A stretch of 64,000 nucleotides of DNA from Euwallacea fornicatus (Eukaryota; Arthropoda; Insecta; Coleoptera; Curculionidae), in assembly GCF_040115645.1 (NCBI RefSeq), contig NC_089562.1, positions 2,976,001 through 3,040,000 of the forward strand. Reading direction: 5' to 3'. The notes beneath the pieces are model-generated. The model did not search any database and was not told the origin of the DNA. It worked only from the letters and a program-made list of their open reading frames with translations. Shown here piece by piece: positions 13,301 to 24,590 of the stretch. A program made the translations under genes and the position numbers. Each line of letters begins with the position of its first letter. Positions within the stretch are counted from its first letter, which is position 1.

Positions 13301-14167
13301 TAAGGAAAGTGGGTGGCGTTGGAGTTCCTAGTGTCGGTGAAGTTCCCCTGGTGCACACCTTTACAGTCTCCATTTCCACTACTATTTTCTCTTTTTGCAC
13401 CGGAGGTTTCTTCGCTGGTGGCTCTTCAGGAGCCACAGATGAACACCTACTGCTGGGCCTGCTAGGAAGCTCTTGCTGGACATGCAGAGCATTAAGAATC
13501 TCTTTGTTCTTTCTCGTAACCTCATGACTGCGGATTGTAGAAGGGCGGGAATATGCTGTATAGCTTCTTTCAACCGAGTTTTTAGGAAGAAACCTGCTAT
13601 TAAGGTATTTTTGACTGCCGGAAGATAAATCTTCTCTAGAAGTTTTGGTTGAACTAGAAGCTCTACTGCCATACTTAGAAGCAATTGTGGAATCGTCTCT
13701 TTTTGGAGAATTCGTTGTTAGCCTGGGCAAATTGCTAGTGCTTCCTGCAGGCGATACAGTACTTTCCCTGCTGGTACTGCCTCTGGCGTACGCTCTAGGG
13801 TAAAGTCTGTTCGAAGTGAGGTAACTAGAGCTCGAAGAAGTAGTGCTTTTTTCTGACTTCTCCAATGAAGGACTGGCATCTCGAGATCCGGCTGATCGAG
13901 CAAGTGGGGATTTATACGACACAGGAGGGTGAGACGGGTCTTTGTCTACAAATGTTGTTTTGATTCTGGGCGGATCAAGACGACCTAAAAGGGAGAATAT
14001 TTTAGCATATAACTGTTGGTAGTACTTAGGTTTTTACCAGAATCTTTGGCTGCAATGCTGCTACTGTAAGACCCCCCATATTTAGTGGCGATTCTAGAAG
14101 GAGCTGATCTGTGGTCTGAGATGGATTTGCTTGATGAAGTGGAGGATCGGCCAAAGGTGGAATCATA
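10391..14167 (-). CDS. Ser-rich protein with tandem WW-motif repeats (partial gene model)
   Basis: I do not recognise this gene. Visible coding exons on the minus strand are 14167-14038, 13984-11101 and 10424-10391; all junctions are GT-AG and phases 0/1/2/0 agree. The partial product is 1016 residues without its first and last exons: no start codon lies in the first visible exon, and its acceptor (TTTTCAG) shows that coding begins further upstream. The N-terminal 700 residues are low-complexity, rich in Ser, Thr, Pro, Lys and Arg, with a more ordered basic patch, RTRRIEFAKTIEKTISR. The C-terminal third carries repeats of the type SGE-x-PWWL followed by PEG-x-Q-x-Y. The large open frame ends in a stop only because it reads into the intron at a strong GTAAGT donor. 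No signal peptide or membrane segment is seen, so an intracellular, largely disordered protein is likely. Its function is unknown. Confidence 0.75.
11425..12280 (-). repeat. about eight tandem protein repeats with WW core
   Basis: Coding repeats inside the large exon. WW cores lie near 12266, 12126, 12000, 11894, 11770, 11655, 11534 and 11432, spaced 102-140 nt (about 34-47 residues). The four best copies read SGE-x-PWW-L/Q with PEG/PDG and a following Tyr. The first (RWWGES) and the fifth (SGNSTWWQD) are degenerate. The regular spacing at protein level with divergent DNA argues for old duplication under selection. Confidence 0.85.
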
Positions 14168-15429
14168 CTGAAAATTAAACTTTCTAGAGTACACGCGAAC
14201 ATCCAAACAGAACGAATGCGGTCGGTTATTACTTCGGGAAATATTGGACAAGATAGCGTACGTCAGCGTTCAGAATTTCGGACAGGAGGACAAAATGTGA
14301 CGTTTCAATTCGAGAGTCAAAAAGTCTTAAATGCGGGACAAAATCGCGGATTGTGACTTTACAATTGCGAGTTCCGAGTTCGAAAAATGTCGAGATTTGA
14401 GTCAGAATTTTCGATGTTGCGGTTTCACCTCGAGGCCCGACGTTTCGAAATTTGGAACGAAAAAACAAATGAAGGGGCTGCAATTTTGAGTACGAAGAAG
14501 TGACGATTCGGTCGAAAATGCTAAAATCAGAATTGAAAATGCTTATTTTGCGCAATTTGTGCCAAATTGTTGTGTTTAGACGGTTCGACGTTTTGGACCC
14601 GTTCTAGAATAAGCAGTTTGATTTAAGCTGCAAGCTCGTAATTTCTAGACCACTCTGCGTGTTAAATAAAAATAAAAAGGCATGTAATGTAGCCGCTAGC
14701 GTGTTAAAGAATTTTGGCAAGCTTACCGAATAAAAATGATTTGCAATTTCATATGGTGCAGCAGGCAAGCTGAGTGCATTTCCTGGACAGGAATTTCTTC
14801 GGTGTTTTAGTATTACCGCGGCACAATATTGCCCGAAAATTTGATCATCGACTCGTGTTTTAACCATAAGGAACGAAATCATCGTCGTCCTCTTTAAAAC
14901 CAAAATAAACTCAATCAAAACGGCCACATGTACCAAATTCATACAGCGCTTGTAAAAAGTATTGCAACGCGCTTATAACTTTCATAAACCTGGTATACTT
15001 TTAAGTATTTAAACGCGTATAATTTTATTTAAAAAATTATTATTCCAAACGCTCAAATTACCCACCCCTATCCAGCTACCCCCACTGACTTTTCGTTTTT
15101 GCACGGAGAAGTACCCCTTGTTGTAAGTCAGGTGAGAGGTAATTCAATAAGTGATACAACGGTATTCTTAAAACCAAAATTGAATCAACAGTTCCCTTAA
15201 AAAATAAAATTAATTGATACAAAGCAAAGTGGCTCAGTACTACATCAAGCAAAATCGAAATTCCTACTCTGAACGCTGAAATCGGCTTCCAGTAGCAACC
15301 TGGCAATGACTCGGTGGTTCCTCGAACTCCACTATGCGATTATCCAGTGTTGCTTGCGTTATTAATTTTAATTCTAAGACGTAGATCGTCTAAACGCCTA
15401 CCTATGTACACGGAAACTTTCAAGTGATC
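14168..15429. other. presumed intron or upstream region of the WW-repeat gene
   Basis: The missing 5' exons of the WW-repeat gene must lie above 14167 on the minus strand, but I could not identify them. A minus-strand donor at 14723 (TTTATTCG|GTAAGC) ends an open frame in phase 0 and is a candidate only. The stretch 14240-14600 holds loosely repeating CpG-bearing motifs. Confidence 0.35.
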
Positions 15430-15610
15430 CCACGGAAAAAATCAAGAGGCATTAAATCCGGAGATCGCGGCCGCCATTCTATTGCGCCCCTTCTACCGAT
15501 CTATCTCCTACAGAAAATCTCGTCAAGATTCTCTCTCACGGGCGTGGCATAATGCGGTAGTGCACCATCTTGTCATAACCAAACATTACTGACGACATCT
15601 TTCCCATCTT
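15430..15610 (-). mobile_element. fossil mariner-like transposase fragment
   Basis: The minus strand translates to a decayed catalytic segment of a Tc1/mariner-superfamily transposase: DGALPHYATPVRENLDE, then IGRRGAIEW, then PRSPDLMPLDFF, with one internal stop. These blocks match the second Asp and final catalytic motifs of the IS630-like transposases common in insect genomes. No terminal repeats could be found around it. Confidence 0.75.
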
Positions 15611-17653
15611 CTCCAGAAAAAACTGCAACGATTAATTGAAGTCCGAGCATGATGGATCGTTTTAAGTTTCCCTATGTGAAAAGTGGACCGATGGACTGTT
15701 GGCGAATCACATCCATCGATATATTATATGGAGTTGTTGTGGATGCAGAGCGTGCTTTCAGTGAGGAATGTATTGCAGGCAACGAGCAAAAAACTATGTC
15801 GATGAATCGTTGCTACATCTGAAAATGATATTCTACAAAAGAGCCTACTATCCTGATGTCGGATTTTCGCGTCGATCCAGAAAATTTCATCCTGCGATCG
15901 AATTGTCCAGACGTCCGCCCTTGGGCAAGGGAAATTCGGCATGTACTAAATACCTCTTTTAAGGTAAAACCACACGTGTTTGAGCAATTTTCAAAATGCC
16001 GGATTTATGACAGTTATAAACGTGTCCCGATCCTTTTGGCGAGCGCTGTATATGCCTTGCCTGACCCAACTCAATAAGCATTATAAATAGTACGGAACTG
16101 TTTGTTAGGCTTCAACAATTTTCGATTTGGGTCAAACCCACCAAAAGCTGTAACATTTACGTCGATTTATTTACCTTATGCACACCGTACCTACAAGTGA
16201 ATTTAGCACAAGTGCGAAACTGGACTCCTCTTCCTGCCCTGGCAGATGTGCCAAAATCCGCCGGACTGGAAATAAAAACTTTTACTACTGCCCACAATTA
16301 TCACAATGTTGTCGCTGACGTCATGTCTGATATACGAGATGTTTAAATTGAATTCTGAATCGCAAATTTTTAGCTACATTTGAAAATGGAATGGTTAGAG
16401 GTCGTACTCGGCATTCGAGTAAGTACTGAAATAGCGCGTTTTTCCATTTCAGCTTTACCGACCCGAAACCCGATTTTCTGAAGCCCACACGGCTGGTTGA
16501 TCAATTCCTAATTTCGCAACACTCAAAATATTCTAGTTGTCTGGATTTATAGTCGAGATCGATCCAGATCGATCGTTGAGAAGCTGGAGCTACCGGAATC
16601 TTCTTGTCTTATCCGCCTGTATATTTTTAAATTAATATTTTTGTCAGAGTTCCAATTCCAAAGCAATGCAAGTCGTGCGTTTCCGATGATCCAGAGAAGG
16701 CTGTTAAGTAACGCATTTTGCAAGTGAGGTCATAAAAATAGCGTGACGTCTCTAACCTTGGCTGTGCCACAACACTGCTTCCAGATATCTATTAAGGTGG
16801 CACGAAAGTATATGATATCCCAATGTCTTCCGAACCACTCTCCATATCCAGGCTTTTATCCGGTGTTAACCCTCAGATCATCCACGAGAGGAACCCCTAT
16901 TTCCATCCGTTCGATGCAATCGCTGTATTTACGCTGTGCGAAGAAAAACGCATCGCCCAGTAAACGTGGATATTTTTCAAGGAAATTTTCAGCAACTATT
17001 TATACTGTTAAGAACAACGATTGATGAAATATTTATTTAAAAAATCGTATCCGATACGATCCAAATTCAGCAATCGATTGCCCCCCCCCCCCCCCCCCTT
17101 TAACTGAATACCTATATTCAGTCAGTCATCTAAGTATGCTTCTAGCGAGGTGATCTACATCGTCCTGAGCTATTCCATCCCAAGTAACTTTTAGACTATC
17201 ACGCAGGTATTGTAAATTCATAGGAGAGTTAGGAAGCATTCCCAACCTTCGCCCCCCCACTCTTACTGGGTGATGCGTTTTCTTTGTCACATGGTTTCGT
17301 ATTTATTTGTTCTCTTTTTATCTGTTTCTCTTCAATCCAACAAACTCGTCCTGGACCAAAGTGACCAAACGCCCACAAGGTACCACCCAGGGGTGCTAGA
17401 AATCAACTGCATCTTGGACTACATACGTCGGAAACGTCTAAGGATATTTTTCAAAAGTCATAAAATTGTATTAGTGCAAGACAATACTCTGAATACATAT
17501 TTCCATTGATTGAAATAATCTAAAAGTAAATAAACAATTTTCTTTCGGATATAAAAAAGTTGGAATTTTGCATCCTGGAAAAACGTCGGATTAATTAAAC
17601 TTCATTCCTTCGACACTAGTTGGTGCTTAGCGGGTGCTTCGAAAATACTGTGT
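15611..17653. other. intergenic, nothing recognised
   Basis: Short open frames only (up to 93 aa from 16743), without recognisable motifs. It contains an 18-base poly-C run at 17081-17098. Confidence 0.4.
17081..17098. repeat. poly-C homopolymer run (18 nt)
   Basis: Eighteen consecutive C residues in an otherwise AT-rich intergenic stretch. Its length may be inexact because such runs are prone to assembly error. Confidence 0.9.
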
Positions 17654-18670
17654 TTGACCATGGAACGGCCACATTTAACACTGGATGAGATCTATCGAGC
17701 CGTAGGGCTCCTTCAAATCGATTTAAAACAAATTAAAGTCGCTGAGCGCATGGATATTTTCCAAAGTATCAAATCAGGCGAGTATGACGGCGCTTTAGGG
17801 AGGCTGGAACTCGGGCCGTACAATTTCCAGACCATGGATGCGTTAGAACTGCGGATTAAGATCGATTTTTAGTTTTAACGGCAAGAAGGTAACTTACAAT
17901 TGCGGCACGTGAATTGGTTCCAGATTTACAACGGTCGCACCATGAGACTATACGCCGAAATACTGTTAGAAATCGTCTATACAAAGCCAGTCTTTATACT
18001 CTCAAAGACCACCGAGATGTCCTCCTCTTTCCAGAGACCGCTACGCCGCAAGATTAGAATGGTGTCAAGAATGTCGATATGGAATTGATCGGGTTACAGT
18101 TTCATTCACTGACGAGTCCATATCTGGATTTCGTCCAGATTCTCATCGAATGGGAGGGTGGAGACGGTCTGGAAATGTCGAACGTTTACGACACGTCCAG
18201 GAAGTTTATTCATTCAGAGGTGGCGCATTAAACGGCATGGGCCGGAAAAATGATCGACGGCAGAATCAGTCTCGTTTTTCCAAATCGATTCCTAGCGACT
18301 CGACGGTACATCGATGACCATTCTTGACTCTACAGTCCGGCCATTTATCGGTTCGACATTGTTAGAGACTGGTCGGGCAACGAGGGAATCATTGCATTGT
18401 CATGGCCAGCACAATCGCCGGATTTGAATCCATTTGAGCACGTCTGGTACATGCTTCGAGCAAGAGTTTCGCCACATATGGTCAATATTCACGGTGCCTT
18501 TGGGTTCTGGGAGCTACTGTCAGTAGAATGGGGAAAGATGACACGACCGAAAATGAACAATGTTATTTTGAGTATGGAGCGCAGAATTGGGGCTGCAGTT
18601 AATAGCCCTGTGGAGGCCCTGCTTTGTGTTCGACTTCATCTTTTTTGGTTGCTGAGAGCGTTTTGTTAAG
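17654..18670 (+). mobile_element. degenerate Tc1-like transposase copy, plus strand
   Basis: Scattered plus-strand frames rebuild a decayed Tc1-type transposase. The N-terminal HTH runs from 17654 (LTLDEIYRAVGLLQ, then VAERMDIFQSIKS). A block at about 18100-18240 reads TDESISGFRPDSHRMGGWRR and then NVERLRHVQEVYSFRGG, the first catalytic Asp region. The C-terminal block at 18397-18600 reads MSWPAQSPDLNPFEHVWYML, where the catalytic SPDLNPIE motif keeps its Glu, and ends with MERRIGAAVN. Several frameshifts and stops make it inactive. It belongs to a different Tc1 lineage from the 6.6-8.0 kb element, judging from the motif wording. No inverted repeats were found. Confidence 0.85.
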
Positions 18671-21600
18671 TTTAAAAGTGGGCATTTGTAGTTTCACGGT
18701 TTGTACATTCGCAGCTTATGAATAAATCGACGTGATCTGGAAATCTACCAACAAAAGCTTAATTTTGTTATTAAACACTTCCTAAAACTATAAATGTATT
18801 TTTTCTAATTAATTTCGGGAAAACTTCAATCAAATAATAGAAATATCCTTAGACTTCTCCGATGTGTGAGCTTTGCGTCTACTTAGCCCTTCGCACCAAT
18901 CCCTGGAAATTTATCGAGTTTAAACATATTTCGCTTCTGCCCCTCCTCGAGTTCGCGTTGGCGCGAACTGAATTATTTCCAGTGCTCAATTTCCATGACC
19001 CACAACAGTTCCATGGAAAATCTGAGTAATCGTCCAGAGCTAATTCCAAGCGGAGTTCTCTTGATCTAAATCCACGATTCGTTCCGCTTCTTGGTCGTTC
19101 CGGTGGTACGCCTATGCACAACGGTGCGCCCAAATCCCTCTAAAAATAACCGGACGTTGGCGCCTTTTTACTGGGGAATGCCTCTTTACGTTGACAGGTT
19201 TATGGGATTCTATAAGGCCCATTCAGTAGTCGGTGCTCAAAATCCTGGGGGGGAGGAGGGGGGAGGGGGGGGGGGAGTCGAAATAAAAATCGTTCACACA
19301 TTTAGTACATAACGGAAATCCATTTGATTTGTTCTGGGTGGGGAACTGTTTTGTATGGCGTTAATTATAGATTGCATAAGAATGAGCTGCTATTCTCAGA
19401 TTATTTTCCAGAAAGTTCTAATTGCGGTAAAGAAAATAATAACAGCAAGAGCATTCATTAGAAGTGCCTTTTAAGCTGCAGGCTAATTAAACTGACAGCT
19501 CTAAGACACGTAACACCTTTATCGCTGAAAGCCCAACAAAGCAGGGACATCTTTGTAGTGTTTTAAGGTCTTTATTTAAAGGCTTCCTGTTTATTTGGAC
19601 TTCTTTTATTCAATTCCTGTCTAGACTCTTTGAGAATACTCCCGAGTAAGCGCTCTTAAAGCCGAGATAATGATATGTCACACGTGACGAATATACTAAA
19701 AGATTTCATGGAAGCGAAATGAGGCATGTCCTTGGGACTTCACATATTTTCGTGTCTATCGAAAAAGGAGGAGTTGGGGTGCCATCCAGCCAGGACGTGG
19801 AGGCTAATTTCGAGTCGGCAGCAGAGGCCAATTATTAAGTGAAATCGTCGGTGACTTTTATCCAGAATTTGGATGTTCAAGACACAGGCAAAATAAACTA
19901 AGTTGTGGTGTTCACGGTTCAATAACGGACACATTCGCAGAAGTGCTCAGCTCGATGAATTACCCAAAAGTCAAAACATTGCTTCAGGCTCGGAGTAACC
20001 GAATTTCGTACGCTGATAAGTACGACCAGGTACGATTTTAACAAAGTAATCGGTCAAATATCAAATGATGAGGTATTTTGATTTCGTATTTAAAAATAGC
20101 GATCCAAAGAGCTCGAAATAGCGCCTCCAGGAGTAACAACCTGAAGATCAGTTTTCAATAATAGTCGTTTGAACTTCTAGTGTTAAGTATATGAATTGCC
20201 TCTGGCGAACATAATTCTTTAAGTAGTTCCTATTTTCGAATCTCCGCTAATTGCCGGTGAATAGCCTTTTTATTGCAATCTTGAATGATTGTTACATGCC
20301 AAAAATCACGAGAGATGCATCTTTACATTCCTGCAATCGCCGAAGGAAATTTACGAAGAGAAACCGAAACGGACGGAACTGTGAGCAAAAATATTTTTTA
20401 TGGTAAAAGAAAAAAATCACCCTGTGAACGACCTTTACGGGTGGTTAAATAGTTCTTTGACGCCTCGAATGCGACTTAAAAACCGGCATTAATGGACGAA
20501 CGCCCCCTTTCCGGTGAAAGATTTGAAGGCATTTTCTGAGGAGAAGCACCTACGTATGGCCCAATTAGGCGTCGTAAGAGGGATGTTCGGGAGACGTCGG
20601 TGAAGAAATTAAATTTTAAAATTTTTACGAAAACTTATAAAATCAAGCAAAATTGTCCGTTTTGCAACATTTCCCCGTCGGGAAAATTTCTGAGACATTC
20701 GGTTAATGGGCAAAATCGAGAGGCGTCTTTCCTTCCGACGCCATCCCCCTGCCGTCGCGGTGGAGCGTCTAAATTTCTGACTTCTTTTGCCGAGATCGAG
20801 CTTTGGTCCGTCGCGTAATTTTCCTTTGCCAATTTACCAATGGCGCTCGAAAGAGTTTCTAAAATGATCCAACCCGGAAAAAACGCTACACGGATCTGCA
20901 TCTCGTTTTAGACTCCTTTCGGAAAAATCGAATATTCGCTATGGAAATTTCAGAAATAATATTCAAATCAGGGAAAACCAAAAATTTCCAAGTGAAAAAT
21001 TGAAAAACGACTAAATTTCGAATTTCGGCATCGTGGTGCGATTCCCTCGACACCGTAGTCCAATGGAGCTGATTGGAAAACGAATAAAAAAAGAGGAGAA
21101 AGAATTCTTGTCGCGTTCCATTCTTTCTAAGACTCTTTAAAATCGCAGGATGGAAATGAGAGATAAAACTTGAAGTTCATGTAATAATGCGAGGAATTAT
21201 TGAATTCACCTTGATTTTCCGGGTAAATTATGTAAACGCACGGCACTAAAAATAACTATTTACCTCTAACTTTGCAAAAATCCACATTAAGGTCGATAAT
21301 TATGTATGCCTGTAGTGTGGACAGGGCCTCATTAGAGCCCAACAAACTCCAGAGTGACGTTAAAAGAACATTACAACGATTACCATTTCGAGGGCGTCGT
21401 TCCTGAACCCCGAAATCACTGATCACCCGGAATTACTGAATATTTTGCATTAAAGCTCCTCCACACTTCTCTCTTTGCAGAAAATGAATACTTACGTAAT
21501 TTCGGAAACTGCTCATCCTGAAAGTCCGCTATTTCCATTGATTCTAGTCCACAGTAACCACTATAACCGAAACATTTTCACTGATGATCCCCCTTTGGCT

Positions 21601-23885
21601 GTTACCTCAAGTATAACTAACCCTTGATTCTTTGCCTCCTTTAGAGGTCATCCATGCATTTGCATAAAAATTTGATATTAATTTAAGACATTTAAGAGAC
21701 GTAATTAAGGTGAATAAAAAGGAAGCGAGGGGAACGAACCCTCAAATAATGTAGGTACGATGAGCTGAAGACAATTTAAATTTTAATCAGGAAAGTTTGA
21801 TGACAAATTAGATGGCCAATTAGGAAGTAGTGATTCATGGCTACGTTTGGCACCACATTGATGGCGATTCAGAGTTGTTTTGTGTTTGGTGAATAGCGAG
21901 TGGCTCAAATCGGGTGACTAAAATTAGGCCTGCTAGTGATAAAAGTTTCAATTAATTCTTTGCCTGTAGAAATTTCTATTGTCCAAAAATACAATTAATT
22001 GTTGGCGTCGAGCATAAATCAAGCTCAGCTGATCTGATCCGGAATTCGGTTTCAACTCATTCAAGCCTGGTACGATTTGATCCCTTGCGGTGATTCGAAC
22101 TAGTTTAATGCGATAAGGCACCTCGTTAAAGGAGTTATAAGAGTTCGTAGGGCACACTGAATAGCATTTAAAAGTCGAAAATGCGCCTATCGAAACACAT
22201 TTAAAACTCGACTTTTTCAAAGTAAGCGCCAGCGCTTACTTCAAAAAAGATAAAAGTATCTAAGGCGAAAGGTAAATTTGCAAAAGATATTTTTAAACAG
22301 AGATGACAATTTGAAAACAAAGTTTGAACCTGCATTTATCAACGCTTAAGACGATAAACGTAGGTAGAAATTTTGGAATGTCCTCAAAACGAATTAACGC
22401 ACCAGGAGAATTATATCAGAAAAACAAAGAAATGCATTTAAAAATGGATATTATAAAATTTGCTAAAATTCCTAAAAATGGTTAAAAAAATAATTAAAAC
22501 TCGCTTTTCCTGGGAAAACAATAAACTTCTCCAAACCTAAATCCTTCAAATCGCCATCAAAATCGCCCCAGTTCTTCCCCGAACACGAACCACCACTTTT
22601 ATTCACCCTTCAAAAACGAATCAACGGCGAATCTAAAGGCTAAACTCAGTTAATAAATCCAAACTTAAATTGAGTCACTGAAAGTGAATCCGCGCCGATT
22701 TTTCACCACTAGTTTTGTTCAGACGCCGACGACGAGCGTCTAAAGGCGTCTTATCCGAACGAAGTCGAAGAAACTCGAATTAAGACGAGCCATATGACTT
22801 AAATAAATGTGTGTGCATGAAGCACTAGAGGCACGAACCGTGAACTGTGTCTTGCATGGGGTTTTAATGTTTATATGCTTTTCGCTGTTTCAATAGTAAT
22901 TCATCGTAATACATCTTTAAATCAACCAAACCAGGCAAATGGCAATGCTGTTTGTGTTAAAGATAGTGCAGGGTCAGTGTAATATGTTACATATTGCAGA
23001 TGCAGCCTAGAAATGTCAGTAAGAATGGACTCAAATTGCTGCACTCGACAATGTTATTAAGTTTACATGTGAGATTATTAATGTTTTTAATCAATAATGA
23101 TCAGTATTTGGTAGAGTTACATCGAATATTCATGAAGGTGTAATCAAAATCACTAAAATTAATTACAATAGTTTGAAGCTTCTTGACAATGGTAATTGTA
23201 ATTGCAGCCAATCATACGTGGTGATGACTCTTGTCGCACTTAATAGGTGGCGTCACTTGTTAGGCGTCTAGTTAAGCAACAGCGAGACGCAAACTTCCAG
23301 AGGGTAAGCGCCATCTATTGGAACGCGTGTTCCACTAATTCCCATGGCGGTAGTTTTGAAATTATTATTGGATTTTTAAAGTTGTCATCACAATATATTC
23401 TATTTAATGCTATGTAAATACCGGGGGAATGAAGACATCTACAACTTCATTCAACAACAAAGGCTTCCTTGTTGTTAATAATCTAATTTATGTGAAATCA
23501 CCTGTAGAGTGAAGACATGGAGTCATTAAAAGAATTTATGTCAAGAATTATTTTTCCAATTCATTCACTCGCTGTTACACAATACTGCTATAGAAAAATT
23601 TTAATCAAACAGAACATTTGCCGAGATGCCAGAACTGTGGATTTTTTATGATATTTTATTAATTAAAGTTATGTTTAACTAAAGTGATATGCTCCAAATC
23701 CACCTAACAATACTTTATCAAATTGATTTTTGCTATAAACGAACAAGTTCCGATTCCTTTTTCGCACATAAGCATTTTAATATAATGAAACTACGGGCAC
23801 ATTTTGAGATAATAAACGCTAACTTTAAAACACATAAAATTGAAAATTATTCTTTACAAATAAATCTTGGAAACATACAATAGAG
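18671..23885. other. intergenic, nothing recognised
   Basis: About 5 kb without recognisable coding, RNA or transposon structure. A G-rich tract lies at 19247-19275. Open frames are all below 95 codons and lack motifs. Confidence 0.4.
19247..19275. repeat. G-rich tract
   Basis: An almost pure G run with a few A interruptions, about 29 nt, with enough G-runs to form a G-quadruplex on paper. It lies in a region with no gene. Confidence 0.8.
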
Positions 23886-24590
23886 CAGTGAGATGGGAAA
23901 ATTGCAATAGTGACTGGAGCTAGTGCCGGGATTCGGGCAACCATTACAGAAGCATTGGTTAAATGTGGATTCCAAATAGCTAATTATAAAATTACAAAAA
24001 AAAGTAATTATGGCTTTCTTTCAGGTTATTGGTGTGGCGAGAAGGACTGAGAAAATTAAGAAATTATCCTCAAATTTGTAAAACAAGGAAGAAAAATTGT
24101 TTGCTATTAAGTGTGATATTTCCGAGGATATTTAGATCGAGTTATGTATCGTAAGGCAGGGAAGCCATTAAAATCATAAAACAATACAATATTTCGGGGC
24201 ATATCGTAAATATAAATAGTGTAACTGGACACATGTTCCTATATGGGCCAGTTGTTAATATCTATCGAGCAATAAAGCATGCAGTTAAAGCACTCACTAA
24301 TATTTTTGATAGCGAACTGGTATATAACAAAATCAAAAACATTGAGCTCATTTTAAGAATAAATACTAATATTTGAGTTTAAATTCAACTCAATCCAAAA
24401 TTCATATAATATTTATTTATTTCCACTTACAGAACATAAGTACAAGCAGAACAAAAAGCGAAATTCTCGATAATCTTAGGTATCATGGTAATACTGAGAA
24501 TTTTTCGCAGCTGAGAACTGAACATGTGGCTGATACAGTAACTTACCGTCTATCTGCTCTTCCAGGAGTTCAGATAATCTCAAATTTTCG
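23886..24590 (+). pseudogene. short-chain dehydrogenase (farnesol dehydrogenase-like) pseudogene
   Basis: Plus-strand blocks follow the order of the insect classical SDR family. At 23895-23967 the Rossmann start reads GKIAIVTGASAGIRATITEA; the third Gly of TGxxxGxG is replaced by Arg, and a TGA stands where the family usually has Trp just before. After an intron-like acceptor (TTTCTTTCAG) at 24024 comes VIGVARRTEKIKKL and then LFAIKCDISEDI with a stop between. At about 24150-24360 come HIVNINSVTGHM and YRAIKHAVKALT, keeping the catalytic Tyr and Lys of YxxxK. At about 24500-24590 comes LRTEHVADTVTYRLSALPG. The segment that should carry NNAG is missing. Stops, a deletion and the lost Gly make it a pseudogene. 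Confidence 0.8.
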
